DNA of 64,000 nucleotides from Diphasiastrum complanatum (Eukaryota; Streptophyta; Lycopodiopsida; Lycopodiales; Lycopodiaceae). Below the pieces are notes generated by a model. It was not told the origin of the DNA and did no database searches. It saw nothing but the letters and a program-made list of their open reading frames with translations. Of the stretch, positions 34,814-45,859 are shown piece by piece (the stretch's first letter is position 1; the number at the start of each line of letters is the position of its first letter). Both the position numbers and the translations under genes were made by a program. The stretch is from the NCBI GenBank assembly GCA_029204225.1, contig CM055105.1, positions 11,934,404-11,998,403 of the forward strand, written 5' to 3'.

Positions 34814-35993
34814 AGATACTGCAAGCGAAACAACCACGAAATTCAAGACTGCCAGATACTGCAAGCAAAGAACAACAACAAGGGACAATCGAATCAAGTG
34901 TCAAATGCAGCTACAGAAGCTCCACAGCCTATTTAAGAAGCGGATCATGATGTCTTCATGACCAGCTATCAAGGAGCATCCGGCGACAATTCTTGGTTCA
35001 TGGATTCCGAAGCCACTCAGCACATGACCAGTCTCATTTGTTGTTTCGAGTCCTATACACCTTACAGTACCAATAAATATGTTCACCTTGGCGACAATAG
35101 CAAACAAGCTATTAAAGGTTAAGGTATTGTGAGATTGAGCTTTGCAAATGATCAATCTAAGCTACTCTCTAAAGTCATGTATGTACCAAACTTATCTACG
35201 AATCTGCTCTCTATGAGCAAAATCACGGATCTAGGACATAGAGTAGAATTCGAATGTGATCAATGCAAAGTAGTTGATAGGACAGGCAAGATCCTAGCAC
35301 TCGGAAAGAGGCATGGATACTTGTATAAATTAAGTCATTGCTTTTCTGCCTCTAGTCAGGCGCTCAGTACTTCTATTCATGCAAATAAAAGTTTACTTTG
35401 GCATTATAGACTTGGTCACTTGAATCATGCTGCTATACAACAAATGTCTAGATAATCTATGTTCTTGATCTCGACTATCCTCGTGATAAAGTCGAGTTAC
35501 ATGTCTGTCAAGACTGTCTAGTTGGAAAACAGACTAGGAAACCATTTAAATCAAGCCATCAACATATTGCTAAAGGATTGTTAGACTTTGTACATTCAGA
35601 CATTTGTGGCCAGATGAAAAATCCTTTGCTGAAGGATGCAAAGTATTTTATAACTTTTATTGATGAATTTTACAAAATGACTATGGTGTACTTTATAAAG
35701 AAGAAATCGGAAGCCTTCAATTGCTTCAGGATCTTCAAGGAGCGTGTAGAAAAAGAGACTGAAAGGATGATCAAGGCCCTAAGATTAGACAATGGTGGAG
35801 AATATATCTCTACCAAGTTTAAGGAGTACTGCCAAAGCCAAGGCATTGAGCAGCAATTCATCACTCCTTACAGTCCTCAGTTTAATGGCTTAGCCGAGAG
35901 GAAAAACCGTACCCTGGTTGAGTCAGCCAAATGTATGCTAGCGCATGCATTGCTGCCCAAGAGATTATGGGCCGAAGCTGTCTCCACTGCTGC
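34814..35993 (+). pseudogene. Copia protease-integrase, left arm copy 2
   Basis: Copia sequence resumes at AGATACTGCAAGC inside the zinc knuckle. The protease site is WFMDSEATQHM, a different lesion from copy 1 (G lost rather than S). The parts at 35129-35455 and 35578-35993 cover the zinc region and integrase core: VHSDICGQMKNP, LRLDNGGEYIS, QFITPYSPQ and GLAERKNRTLV. The triad D, D, E is readable, although SDN is LDN. It is cut at the inversion junction after WAEAVSTAA. Confidence 0.9.
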
Positions 35994-36662
35994 TCTGTCT
36001 CTGTGGATTTGAATTCCAAGATAGAAGTGGGCTTCACCCAGATCAGTCATGTCAAATTCTGAGAACAGTATCTATTTTGAATCCTTGACCATATTGGCAT
36101 TGTTGCTGAAGAGCAACATATCATCAACATACAAGGTGATGATAATGAAGGATTGTTGCACTGACTTTGAATGAACGTTGCAATCAGCAGTGCTTGGTTT
36201 AAATCCTTGTTCAATGAGGAATGTGTTGATCCTCTGAAACCAAGCTCTGGCATACTGTTTCAAGCCGTACAGTGCTTTATGGAGTTTACAGACATGATTC
36301 TTCATGCCTTCCAGAACGTATCCTTTGGGTTGGATCATGTAAATATCTTCTTGTATAACTTCATTCATATAGGCCGTTTGTACATCAAGTTGATGTACTT
36401 CGAGGTCGGCAACTGCAACATAAGACAGGAGCATTCGGATCGACGAATGTTTGATGACTGGACTAAAAGTCTCACTGTAGTCGACATTCGGGATCTGGGT
36501 GAATCCTCGTGCTACCAGTCTAGCCTTCCTTCGATCAATCGCTCCGTTGGCATTATATTTGATCTTAAAGATCCATTTGCAATCAATAATATTGTAGCCA
36601 ATAGGAGCTTCGACTAATGACCATGTCTGATTCTTGATCAGAGAAGAATACTCTTTGTCCAT
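35994..36662 (-). pseudogene. Copia reverse transcriptase, right arm
   Basis: The minus-strand frame of 196 residues at 36072-36662 carries NQTWSLVEAP, YSETFSPVIKHSSIR, VHQLDVQTAYMN, CKLHKALYGLKQYARAW and the catalytic YVDDMLLFSN. Continuing to 35994 it reaches EFDMTDLG and GIQIHRDRA, then ends at the junction with the plus-strand integrase. RNase H and the 3' LTR are absent from this arm. Confidence 0.93.
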
Positions 36663-36726
36663 AGCTTCTCTCTAGAGATCAGAGTCTGGTTGGCTAAGTG
36701 CCTCTTTGACTGTCGTCGTTCTTGCA

Positions 36727-37707
36727 TTAAAAGACAGACAGACTCAGGAGTATACCTTGTGGGTTGTGTGCGCACTCGGCTTGATCTTGTGGGAGGATTC
36801 GACTGATGAACCGCTTATGGGATATGTTGTTGGGTAGCAACAACATTTTCATCTGAGCAATATCCTTGCCTTTAAGGTCGACGAATTGATCCTCGATAAA
36901 GACTGTATCTCGGCTATACAAGATCTGTTGGGTATCAGGATCGTACAGCTTGTAGGTGTTATTAGACGAAGTATATCCGATCAGGATGGTCTTTAGACCT
37001 TGGAAGTCCAATTTCTTCCTTGTGTCCTTTGGGATCTGCGCGTAGGCAATGCACCCAAACACTCTTAGTTTCTTCAAAGAAGGCTTGGAGCTTGTCCACA
37101 CCTCGTGGGGTGTCTTGTTTGAGAGGGCTTTGGTCGAACATCTGTTCTGGATGTAAGCTGCAGTGGAGACAGCTTCAGCCCAAAACCTCTTGGGCACCGA
37201 TACATGTGCTAGCATACACTTAGCAGATTTGACCAGAGTTCGGTTCTTCCTCTCAGCTAAGCCAGTAGACTGAGGACTGTAAGGAGTGATGAATAGCTGC
37301 TCAATGCCTTGGCTTTGGCAGTACTCCTTGAACTTGACAGAGATATATTCTCCACCGTTATCTGACCTTAGGGCCTTGATCGTCCTTCTAGTATCCTTTT
37401 CTGCACGCTCCTTGAAGATTCTAAAGTAGTTGAAGGCTTCTAATTTCTTCTTTATGAAGTACACCATCGTTCTTCTCAAGAAATCGTCAATATAGATTAT
37501 AAAATACTTGGCTTCCTTTAGTGAGGGATTTTTCATCGGGCCACAAATATTTGAATGTACAACATCTAGCAATCCTCTAGCAACATGCTGATGGCTTGAC
37601 TTAAATGGTTTCCTAGTCTGTTTTCCAACTAGACAGTCTTGATAGACAAGTAGCTCGACTGTTTCGCGAGGATAGTCGAGATCAAGAACAATAGATTGTC
37701 TAGACAT
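36727..37707 (-). pseudogene. Copia integrase, right arm
   Basis: A long open frame of 326 residues. It includes the CLVGKQTRKP zinc end, then VVHSNICGPM, where the first catalytic Asp of HSD is Asn. ALRSDNGGEYIS and GLAERKNRT keep the second Asp and the Glu. The C-terminal block CIAYAQIPKDTRKKLDF and LIGYTSSNNTYKLYD follows. It is the best preserved integrase of the cluster, but the D-to-N change predicts an inactive enzyme. Confidence 0.92.
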
Positions 37708-37822
37708 TCATTGTACAACAACATAATTTAAATGACCAAGTTTATAATGCCAAAGTAAACCTTTTATTTGATTGAATTGAGGTATTGAGAGCCTGACTAG
37801 AGGCATAAAAGCAATGACTTAA

Positions 37823-38400
37823 TTAATACAAGTATCCATGCCTCTTTCCGAGTGCTAGGATCTTGCCTGTCCTATCAACTACTTTACATTGTTCACATTC
37901 GAACTCTACTCTGTGTCCTAGATCTGTGATTCTGCTTACAGAGAGCAGATTCGTGGATAACTTAGGTACATACAGAACTTTGGAGAGTAGCTTAGATTGA
38001 TCATTTGCAAAGCATAATCTTACAGTTCTTTCACCTTTAATAGCTTGTGTGCTATTGTCGCCAAGGTGAATGAGTTTCTGGGTATTGTAAGGTGTATAGG
38101 ACTCGAAATAGCCAATCAGACTAGTCATGTGCTGAGTGGCTCCGGAATCCAGGAACCAAGAACTGTCGTCAGATGCTCCTTGATGGTTGGTCATGAAGAC
38201 ATCATGATCCGCTTCTTGAATGGGATATGGAGCTTTTGCAACTGCATTTGCCACTTGATTCGACTGCCCTTTGATGTTGTTCTTCGCTTGAAGTATTCAG
38301 CAGTCTTGTATTTCGTGGTTGTTTCGTTTGCAGTATCTATAGAACAGCTTTTTCTTTGTCTGCGGATTCGACTGTTCCTTGTGCTGAGTTGGTTTCTGGT
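37823..38400 (-). pseudogene. Copia protease and zinc-knuckle region, right arm
   Basis: WFLDSGATQHM, an intact aspartic protease site, is followed by YVPKLSTNLLSVSRI and FECEQCKVVDRTGK, the usual region before the integrase zinc domain. A broken zinc knuckle precedes it near 38300-38350. Unlike both left-arm copies, the D-S-G triplet is kept. Confidence 0.9.
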
Positions 38401-38458
38401 CTGGCTTTGATAGCTTTGGGCCTTTCTTCTTCTTCTGCTTTGTCATGCCCTTATTGGT

Positions 38459-39067
38459 TTACAAGGAGTGAGAATCAGCTGAGGAACTTGAGGCTTCGTT
38501 CCTTCGCGTGTCTTCCTGCAACAACATAGTGATGACTCTCAAAAGAGTCAACTCTGGATGAGCCGTGATGATCATCACCCAGCTGTCGTAAGAACTTGGC
38601 AAGCTTGTAAGCAGTTGCATCACTGCGTCTTGATCGTCTATGATAGATCTGACAACGGCCATTTGCCTTAGCAGGTTCTTGAATTGATTAATGTGATTCT
38701 GCAGAGAATCACCATTCGTCATCTTGAGGGAGTATAATTTCTTTCTGAGATGTAGTTTAGAAGCTACATCTCGCACTTCGTATAGCGTGCTCAAGATGTC
38801 CCAGACTTCTTTCGATGTCTGAGCCTCGGATACATGGCCGATCTGTGTATTCGTGATGTTGAGGATGATCAGTGCGAAAGCTTTTCCATCCTTCAGCTTC
38901 CATCTGACGATTGCCTCGTTGTCTGCTTCGGGTTTCCCTTCTGCACCTATAACAACGTCGTACAATTCTTTTGCCATAAGTACAGTCTTCATCTTAAATT
39001 TTCACAGATGGTAATTGGCTCCATCAAGCTTGTCCATGAGAGGACTGGCTTTCCCTTGGGAATCCAT
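38459..39067 (-). pseudogene. Copia Gag, right arm
   Basis: The frame of 177 residues at 38459-38992 (ELYDVVIGAEGKPEADN, ARD-less WDILSTLYEVRDVASKLHL) is colinear with the left-arm Gag. The ATG at 39067 leads to NYHL and then TGA, the same nonsense position as in the left arm. Confidence 0.9.
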
Positions 39068-39174
39068 GTGGAAGAATCAGTCTAAGTGATACTGAAAAAT
39101 ACAGAACAAGAAAACAATTACTCTATCGGCTAGTAGAGTCTTGTACCATGGGGGCTAATCAAGCTATAAAGATT

Positions 39175-39186
39175 GCTCTAATACCA
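39175..39186 (-). other. Copia primer binding site, right arm
   Basis: On the minus strand TGGTATTAGAGC directly abuts LTR B. It confirms that the right arm reads leftwards. Confidence 0.9.
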
Positions 39187-40229
39187 TGTTGGGAGAGAGA
39201 AAGGAAGAATAAATGACAAACACGAATGAGAAATGAACTCAAACAAAAAATGTTCGTGCGTAGCGGAATGAGTTAAATGACTCTCTCCCTGAGCATGACT
39301 ACGCCTATCAGAATGAACAAAACTTTAGTGATAGAAATCACAGTCATTCTAGATTACGTAGCCAAACATTTAAATGGATGAAGCACTAGATGAATAATTT
39401 GTCGCGAATTGCAAGACAAATTATCTGTTGCGAATGATTCGCGAAGAGCTAGACTGTGCTCGACTGATAATTCGCGAAAGACAAGACTAAAAGTTAATCA
39501 TCTATTACCAGAAAGAGCAACAAGAAAGATTAGACAGGATGAAGAATAAGCATAGCAATATTGACAGATCTAAAACGCAGAACAAATGAACTGAGTCAGA
39601 TTAAGTATATCAAGTATACAAGTCAGTAATGCGGTAGAGCACAAGACTGTAGTGGACGAAACCGTGCGTCTTACAAAGCTTATTTTAGTCTGTAATGAGG
39701 AATGAGACCTCCTTCACTTGTTCTAGACTTATCTTGCTTCATCAAAATTCATCATCATAGAATACACATATGGTATCCAATATATATACATAATATTACA
39801 GGTGTGCAGATGCGAAAGTACAGAGTGGATGTGCTGTCTATAGGAGATCGTGGGTGGTTGCAATCGTTGTCCAATCTGTTAGCGCAACTGCATGGGGTGA
39901 GCATGAAAAGGGTGCGACGTCAGCCATCCTGAAGTGAACGTTGGTGATGACGCAAAAGTGCGTCACTCTTACAAATGGTCTTAGGATAAGATTTACAGAG
40001 TGCCTTATCTGTTAGGGCACCTTTGGCATTCAGTAAGGTATTGTCTACTTTTCGCCTGTCACCATGACCTGTGTAAGAACATACTGTTGCGATTCATTCA
40101 CCTTTTCTTCGTCTGTGCGAATTTGTGTGTAAAAAATGCAGACTGCGTGACAACGTTAGAAAAATATGCAGCATGAATAGAGGCAGATTAAAATTGGGAT
40201 TTAGGAGAGTAGGAGGAGTAAATCCAACA
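39187..40229 (-). repeat. Copia LTR B (5' LTR of the right arm)
   Basis: In element orientation it begins TGTTGGATTTACTCCTCC and ends CTCTCTCCCAACA. It is very similar to LTR C, including TGTATATATATTGG (TATA-like) and the CATTTAAATGTTTGGCTACG region. The 5 bases right of it (TATTT) do not match those left of LTR A (CACTG), so the two outer LTRs do not bound a single insertion. Confidence 0.9.
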
Positions 40230-41045
40230 TATTTGACAGTGAATCAAATGAAGTCGTTGCTGCTATCGAAACTTGAATGAGCTCTGATATTGACATTGCT
40301 AAAGTGAAATCAAATTAATCACAAACGAAATGAATTCGGATGGACTTCAAATATGATTGCTGGTCATTGCCTGCTATATCATTCCTACAATCCTCCAAAA
40401 AGTAGACAGACACTACTGATCTACGTTTTAGATTAATACAACATTCAACAAAAATTGAATCAGTGTGCGGAATTGATAAAATAGGTGAATGAGATACATA
40501 AGCGATGGCAGACAGTAATTCATTCAAGATCAGACTAAGATAAGAGTGATATGTGCGTAATAGCTACAATATTATCTATTGATCCTCTTGATTTTGAGCG
40601 CTGCATGACAAACCCACACAGCGCATTGGCGTGAGAGAAACGGTGTTCTCCCACAAGTAATGTCTCGCTTACTAGCAGACTTATTGGATCTGTGTGGATC
40701 CTGCTTACAAAATTTGTCTCGCACGTAGGCGGACTTCTATTCTGTAGTGTGTATTTTGTATTTTCTTTTTGCTACTGTATGTATCTTATACACTCAGACT
40801 AGCACATCAGATTAGATAGGCTTAAACAATCCATAACTAATCATGGATTACAAGAGAGGTGGGTTAGGAACGTCCTAACGCTCTTCCGTTGACGTCATCA
40901 TATCAGATCAAGGGTTTGTGTACTTCATGGTACTTGCATGATCTTTCTGATCCTTTGGAGCATGAAGGTAAAAAAGGTGTCGCGAAGATTTTCGTGTCGC
41001 TTTGAGCCGTTTGACTTTCGCGTCGTTTGACTTTCTTCTGCTATG
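40230..41045 (-). mobile_element. Probable LTR and 3' end of another copia family
   Basis: The segment carries TGAGAGAAACGGTGTTCTCCC and ACTAGCAGACTTATTGG, and a TATA-like TGTATAAGATAC (minus). It resembles the layout and words of the segment at 58608-59550 (GAGAGGTGTTCTCTC, ATTACAAGAGAGG). It lies directly beyond an RNase H end in the same orientation. The edges are not resolved. Confidence 0.4.
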
Positions 41046-41528
41046 TCATAAAAAAAATTTTGTCGCAAATTTTTCACGTTCGTGTCTTGTCGTCAGGGTG
41101 TTTGCGAACATTTTTGCTTCATGTCTTTTCGTCAGGTTCGCGAACATTTTCGCTTCATGTCTCTCGAACAGACCTTTGTCCAAGGCTTTTGTGAAAATGT
41201 CAGCCACCATCTCCTTTGTTCCAATGAAAATAGTCTGCAACATCTTCTTTCCAATCAGATCCCTTATCAAGTGATACTTGATTGTGATGTGTTTTATCCT
41301 TGAATGAAACACAGGATCCTTTGTCAGATGTATTGCAAATGTATTGTCCATCTGCAAAATCAGAGGCTCATTTCTTGTTTTGCCCAGTTCGTCAAGGAAC
41401 TGTTTGAGCCAAATGATTTCATTAGCCATCTTTGCTGCTGCAACGTACTCTGCTTCGCAGGATGACTGAGCCACGATGGTCTGCTTCTTGCTGACCCAGA
41501 GAATTGCTGCTGCTGACGCGATGGCCAA
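41046..41528 (-). pseudogene. Copia RNase H fragment
   Basis: ILWVSKKQTIVAQSSCEAEY, ANEIIWLKQFLDELG, LQMDNTFAIHLTKDPVFHSR and MVADIFTKALDKG form the copia RNase H in order, without internal stops. The C-terminal tail holds repeats of RHEAKMFAN made by a GCGAA-rich minisatellite that follows the domain. No reverse transcriptase is attached upstream; at 41530 sequence of another kind begins. Confidence 0.9.
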
Positions 41529-41529
41529 T

Positions 41530-42420
41530 GTAGTTCATGCCCGTTTGCGTGATTTAGTTGCTTTATATTTTGGTAAAGATTACATGATTGATTGGTCCTC
41601 CCAATCGCTTCAAGATAAAAAATAAAATAATAGAGCCTTTATATTCTGAATTCTTTCAATCCAATGCTTTTAGTAGGACTTGGGCCTTGAATTCAACGTG
41701 CCTTTGGATTCGAAACAAAAGGCAATTGATGAGAAGAGCTGTAAGAATCCCAAGAATTCCATGAAGCCTGGATGGTGCTCCAAAAGGGATTGGAGGAAGG
41801 TAAAAGGAGAATTGTTGCAAAACAATCCCCAAAAGTATGAACTACAACATAGGGCCGCCGCCGAGAAGCTCTTAAAACATGGCCAAAGTCACTTGGGATT
41901 GGGAGGAAGGGGCAATCTAGAGGCCCAATTTGTAAGTGCAATATTTTTTACTATGATTCTATTTTTGTAGTGAGATTGTTAATGTTTTTTATTGCTAAAC
42001 TATATTGTATTGCTAAACTATGTTTTTTGTTGAATGTAGCTTAGTGATTTTGGAAGACACATGACCGCGGTGGAGTACAAACAAGGTTACGATCATGGAT
42101 ATGGCGACCTTAAAGCTTTTATGGAATCCCATCGATTGTTTCCAATCATAAATTCTTAATCTTTATTGTTTTGTGATTGTTTACTTTGTAGTTTACAAGT
42201 AAGTTTAATCTCAATTTTTGATTCTATTTTATAGAGAGGCTCTACAACTTCAAGCGTTCCTGATGTGGAGAAAAATGTGGAAAATATTGAGGAGCAAAAT
42301 GTGGAAGAGAACGTGGATGAGAGCGAAAGGGGAGTTTGAAGATGTGGACACCAACGTACACCTACAAGACGAAGGAAACGAGGAGGGAGGAAGTGATGAT
42401 GAGTAGAGTTTTAAAATTGA
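41530..42420 (+). pseudogene. Spliced relic resembling a CACTA ORF1 (Ptta/En/Spm) protein
   Basis: A plus-strand reading from about 41520 gives ARLRDLVALYFGKDYMIDW, then, in shifted frames, EPLYSEFF and SKRDWRKVKGELLQNNPQKY with KLLKHGQSHLGLGGRG (to 41931). A GTAAGT...TGTAG intron (41932-42039) leads in phase to LSDFGRHMTAVEYKQGYDHG, ending at TAA 42157-42159. A later segment (42235-42406) is acidic (VEKNVENIEEQNVEENVDES) and ends GSDDE in another frame. The layout is loosely that of the En/Spm-associated Transposase_24 proteins. Function is not assigned, and I give the family only as a possibility. Confidence 0.4.
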
Positions 42421-43130
42421 ATGTAAGGCCTTGTAGAAGGCAATGTATGAAGGGGAAATTCATTCCCTCATCAATGTACTTTTTGTAGAATCAATATAAT
42501 GTTTTGGCACTACATCATTCTTGCAAAAATGTTGAATGCATATATTTTTAATTCATGAATGCAAATGCATCTGTTGAATGCAAATGTATCTATTGATGTA
42601 TTCAATGCAATGTATAGTCTATGTAATGCACATCTATTGAATGCACATGTATCTATTGATGAATTCAATGCAACGTATCTATTTTAGCACATTATTTGCA
42701 TGCTAGAATGCACAATGGAAAGTAATGGAAAGCACAATGGAAAGTAATGTAAACCACAATACAATGCATCAATAGATAACACATTAAGTTATCAACCAAA
42801 TATCAAATGAATCAAAAATGAATGTGAATTTACCTTTTCTATTGTATCTCCATTGTTTTGCAATCTTTGCCTTTCCTTTTGCATGAACTTGATCTTTCAA
42901 TCCTTTGCAATGAAAGCTCATTTTTCATTTTTTATATACAGGCCTACATCACAAACAAAAAAAATCTTAAAACTTATACTTAAAGATTATGTTCACAAAA
43001 CACATACAATTAACATCCATCAATGGACTAAAAACCCTCTCATCCTCACTCCCATCTTTTCTCTCTTTTTCTCTCTCTCACAAAAGAAAAAAGAAGTTGA
43101 CATCTAGTTTAGGAGTGAACCACATTTTGG
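42420..43130. repeat. AATGCA-rich tract, no gene
   Basis: Between 42530 and 42700 words like TTGAATGCAAATGTATCTATTGATG recur three to four times with variation. After 42780 only short frames are seen. No gene is supported. Confidence 0.5.
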
Positions 43131-43159
43131 TTCATGCGCCAAAAAAAAAATTTGGTCAA

Positions 43160-43600
43160 AAAAATTTGCGGGGATTATCCACGCATGGATAATCCACGCA
43201 AATCCAAAGATTTAATCATGTGGATACCGCGTGGATATAAAAAAATTTTATCCACGGGCCCAGCTCTCTAGATTTTGCGTGGATGAAAAAATTTAGCGTG
43301 GATTATCCACGCGTGGATAATTTGCCATGCGATATCCACGAGAAAGTTGAGCCTATTTTTTTTAGATCTTACTATGGTGTGGATAATCCATGCGTAGATT
43401 ATCCACGCCAAAATAGAATTCCCATCTCCGACTCCAGGTGTCGGAGGTTTGGCCTATTGCCGGTTGTCGGAGGTGGCGTGGATAATCCACGCGATTTGAA
43501 TTTCACGACCTCCAACCAATCTATTGCCGAAAATGACACTTGCGTGGAAGATCCACGCGTGGATAATCCACACGACTGTATCCACGTGAAAAAAATTTTG
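43160..43600. repeat. Cluster of GCGTGGATTATCCACGC palindromes
   Basis: At least a dozen copies or half-copies of GCGTGGATAATCCACGC/TTATCCACGCGTGGATAA lie in 440 bp, in both orientations. Full palindromes occur near 43176-43199, 43296-43320, 43378-43408, 43474-43491 and 43541-43570, with half sites near 43228, 43248, 43277, 43333 and 43579. Such dense short repeats in both directions are typical of the subterminal transposase-binding regions of CACTA elements. A frame crossing the block (43283-43711) encodes the repeat (NPCVDYPR) and is not a gene. Confidence 0.9.
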
Positions 43601-44071
43601 GCCGCGCCACCTCCTTTGTATTGTGCGAGGAGATTTGCTACATGTGTTCTTGTGCCAGGTGAATACAAGAATGATTATCCGATCAGGTTTGCAAGTAGAC
43701 AACTGAATTGAGTTGATCCAAGGAAGCACGTGAACTTGTTGGCACCCTTTAGAAATAGTCTAACAAACAAGATTCTCGAGTGATTATAGGTGCTATTTTA
43801 TGATAATGGTATGGAATTTGACATGTAAGAAGCATTAAATTAACAGATTTAAATTCATTTTCTAATGCTTAAATTAAAAGTGATATGCTGTATATGTAAA
43901 GAGACCTTCTTACTAATTACTTTAGTACGTAGTGTTTTGTAAGGCAATAACATCAATTCAGATAAAAAGGTCAAGAGATGCTTAGTAATTCTTTCTAATA
44001 AACAATATAAAATAAATCCTACCTTTGTACTAAATTCCATATACCACTCACAAATTAAAGGTATTGCTATT

Positions 44072-44493
44072 TAAATCCTCCAAGACACTAACATTGTGCT
44101 ACAAATTATTTTAAAACTAGCATGTTATAGATTAAGTAGCTCACCTTTTGGGTTACTAATGTTGCTAACCTAGTGAGCCTTTGCATATGTGTGGGGAATC
44201 TTAAGAATATTGGTTAAAAATGCAAATGTTGACCTTATGTCTAACTTACAAACTATTCTTTCCTAATCTTCCATTCAAGATTCATACATAAATGAAATAC
44301 AAAACTTTTTCTCCAATGAAACTTATTGTACACAAAATTAAAGACTTTTTTGTTTGAATCTTACAAGGTACTAACATTGTGTGAAATTTGTTTTCAAACT
44401 AGCAATGCTATAGATCAAGTAGCTTACCTTTTGGGTCAACAATGTTGCTGACCTAGAAAATTTGGAGCCTTTTGCATATATGTAGAATCTTAT
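44072..44493. repeat. Diverged direct repeat, about 140 bp, 282 bp apart
   Basis: ACTAACATTGTG, then AAACTAGCA, TAGATTAAGTAGCT (or TAGATCAAGTAGCT), CACCTTTTGGGT and TTTTGCATAT occur in the same order from 44072 and from 44354. It is an old tandem-type duplication in an otherwise geneless stretch (43750-45850). Confidence 0.8.
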
Positions 44494-45090
44494 GTTTGAA
44501 ATAGATAATGGCTATGAAGAGGGATGCCATTAACTAAATGTTTGATTTGAAAGGGTTAAAAGAGTACTGGATAGATTTAGTTATGGGTGATTTCTATGAC
44601 GTAGAAGCATTATGTTTGAATTTTGGATACTAATATGTGTAGAACAATGATAGTTGGTCCTCTTTTTTATTTTATCAAAGGAGTTAAAATATGACGATTT
44701 TGGAGTCAAATATGGTGTCTACGATCGTGTTTACATGCTCTCAAATTCTTAGGAATATTTCTTAGATAGTGGCTTGCAGTCCACATTTCACAAAAGTTCC
44801 AATAAATTCCAATTTTAAAAATCATGATGGAAACATGACATGTGATTTCTAGCTATTGACATGCAATTGGGGCTTTTGATTAATGTTCTCTTATGCGTTG
44901 GCTTCACTACCTTAGAATTATAAAGTATTGCTTTAGAATATTGACTCCATCATAGGTCAATTGGTCTTGTGGACACACTTTGGGCATTTGGGCATCTATA
45001 CAATTGTGGGCTAGTAGGCCATAAATCCTAAATTAGGGGATTTTCCAATTTTTTTCACACGTGCGGCACGTTTGAAACGTTTCATTATCT

Positions 45091-45240
45091 GATTGGTCCA
45101 TGTGTCTCATTGTACATGTAGTTATTGTCCCATGAATGTTTGTGTCTTCTTATCCATCATCCACGTGTTGAAGATTCATTAGATGGACACGTGTGCAAAT
45201 CTAGTGACTACAATATGACAATAACACGTGGACCAATGAT
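45091..45240. repeat. Imperfect inverted repeat with three ACGTG cores
   Basis: GATTGGTCCATGTG (45091) and GTTATTGTCCC (45121) are mirrored by GACAATAACACGTGGACCAA (45217-45236). The loop and right arm contain CCACGTGTTG, GACACGTGTGC and ACACGTGGAC. It looks like a small hairpin (MITE-like) element. The ACGTG words look like G-box cores, but no promoter is attached. Confidence 0.5.
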
Positions 45241-45859
45241 CTTACAACATGTATTCCTTGGATTGAGCTCCATACGTGCAAATTTTTTTATTATAAAATT
45301 TACCTTCGTTTTGGCCTATATTTTCATGTAGTTTTCACGTTTTTGTTTTGTTGCAATATCGTTTTGGAGCAAGCGTGTTCTATCGTTTATCATTTTGAGG
45401 TATGCTGGTACTCAAGTTCGATATTTTGTTTCGATATTGCTTCTGAGCGTGGTACTATAGTTGTGAACTATTTTCTTCACTTTTGTGCTTGAAAGCGATA
45501 TTCTGCCACTGATATTGATTTGAAGCGTAACTTTACCATCATGTATATGCGAAAATTTGTCATGCCTTCGAAATTGATATTAGGTTTTTTTAGGTACTTC
45601 TATTATCTATTATCAGAAAAATGTCTAGGTTTGAGACGCCTTTTATCCTTTTTTAAAAAATTTGGAATAATTGATAATATTGACTATTTCAAGTCCATTT
45701 TTTTTCCATTTCTTTTTATTTTGCCTTATGTCACTGAGGGACCTGGTGTAGATGCTTTTTTTGAAATTTATCTAAGATTCAAGTCTTTTTAGCTCCCTTT
45801 TTATAGATCTCAGGGTAAGGATATGATATATTATCAAGACTTTTGTGAACATTGACATC

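Noticed and set aside
29818-40229. A single intact copia element between LTR A and LTR B
   Set aside because: The two LTRs face opposite ways, the flanking 5-mers differ and the interior switches strand, so it is a rearranged composite.
43160-43600. Similarity of TTATCCACG to the bacterial DnaA box (TTATCCACA)
   Set aside because: All context is plant nuclear; the sites are palindromic and clustered unlike a bacterial origin, so the likeness is chance.
43283-43711. 142-codon plus-strand frame and its antisense partners
   Set aside because: Open only because the palindrome repeat lacks stops; the protein repeats the same few residues.
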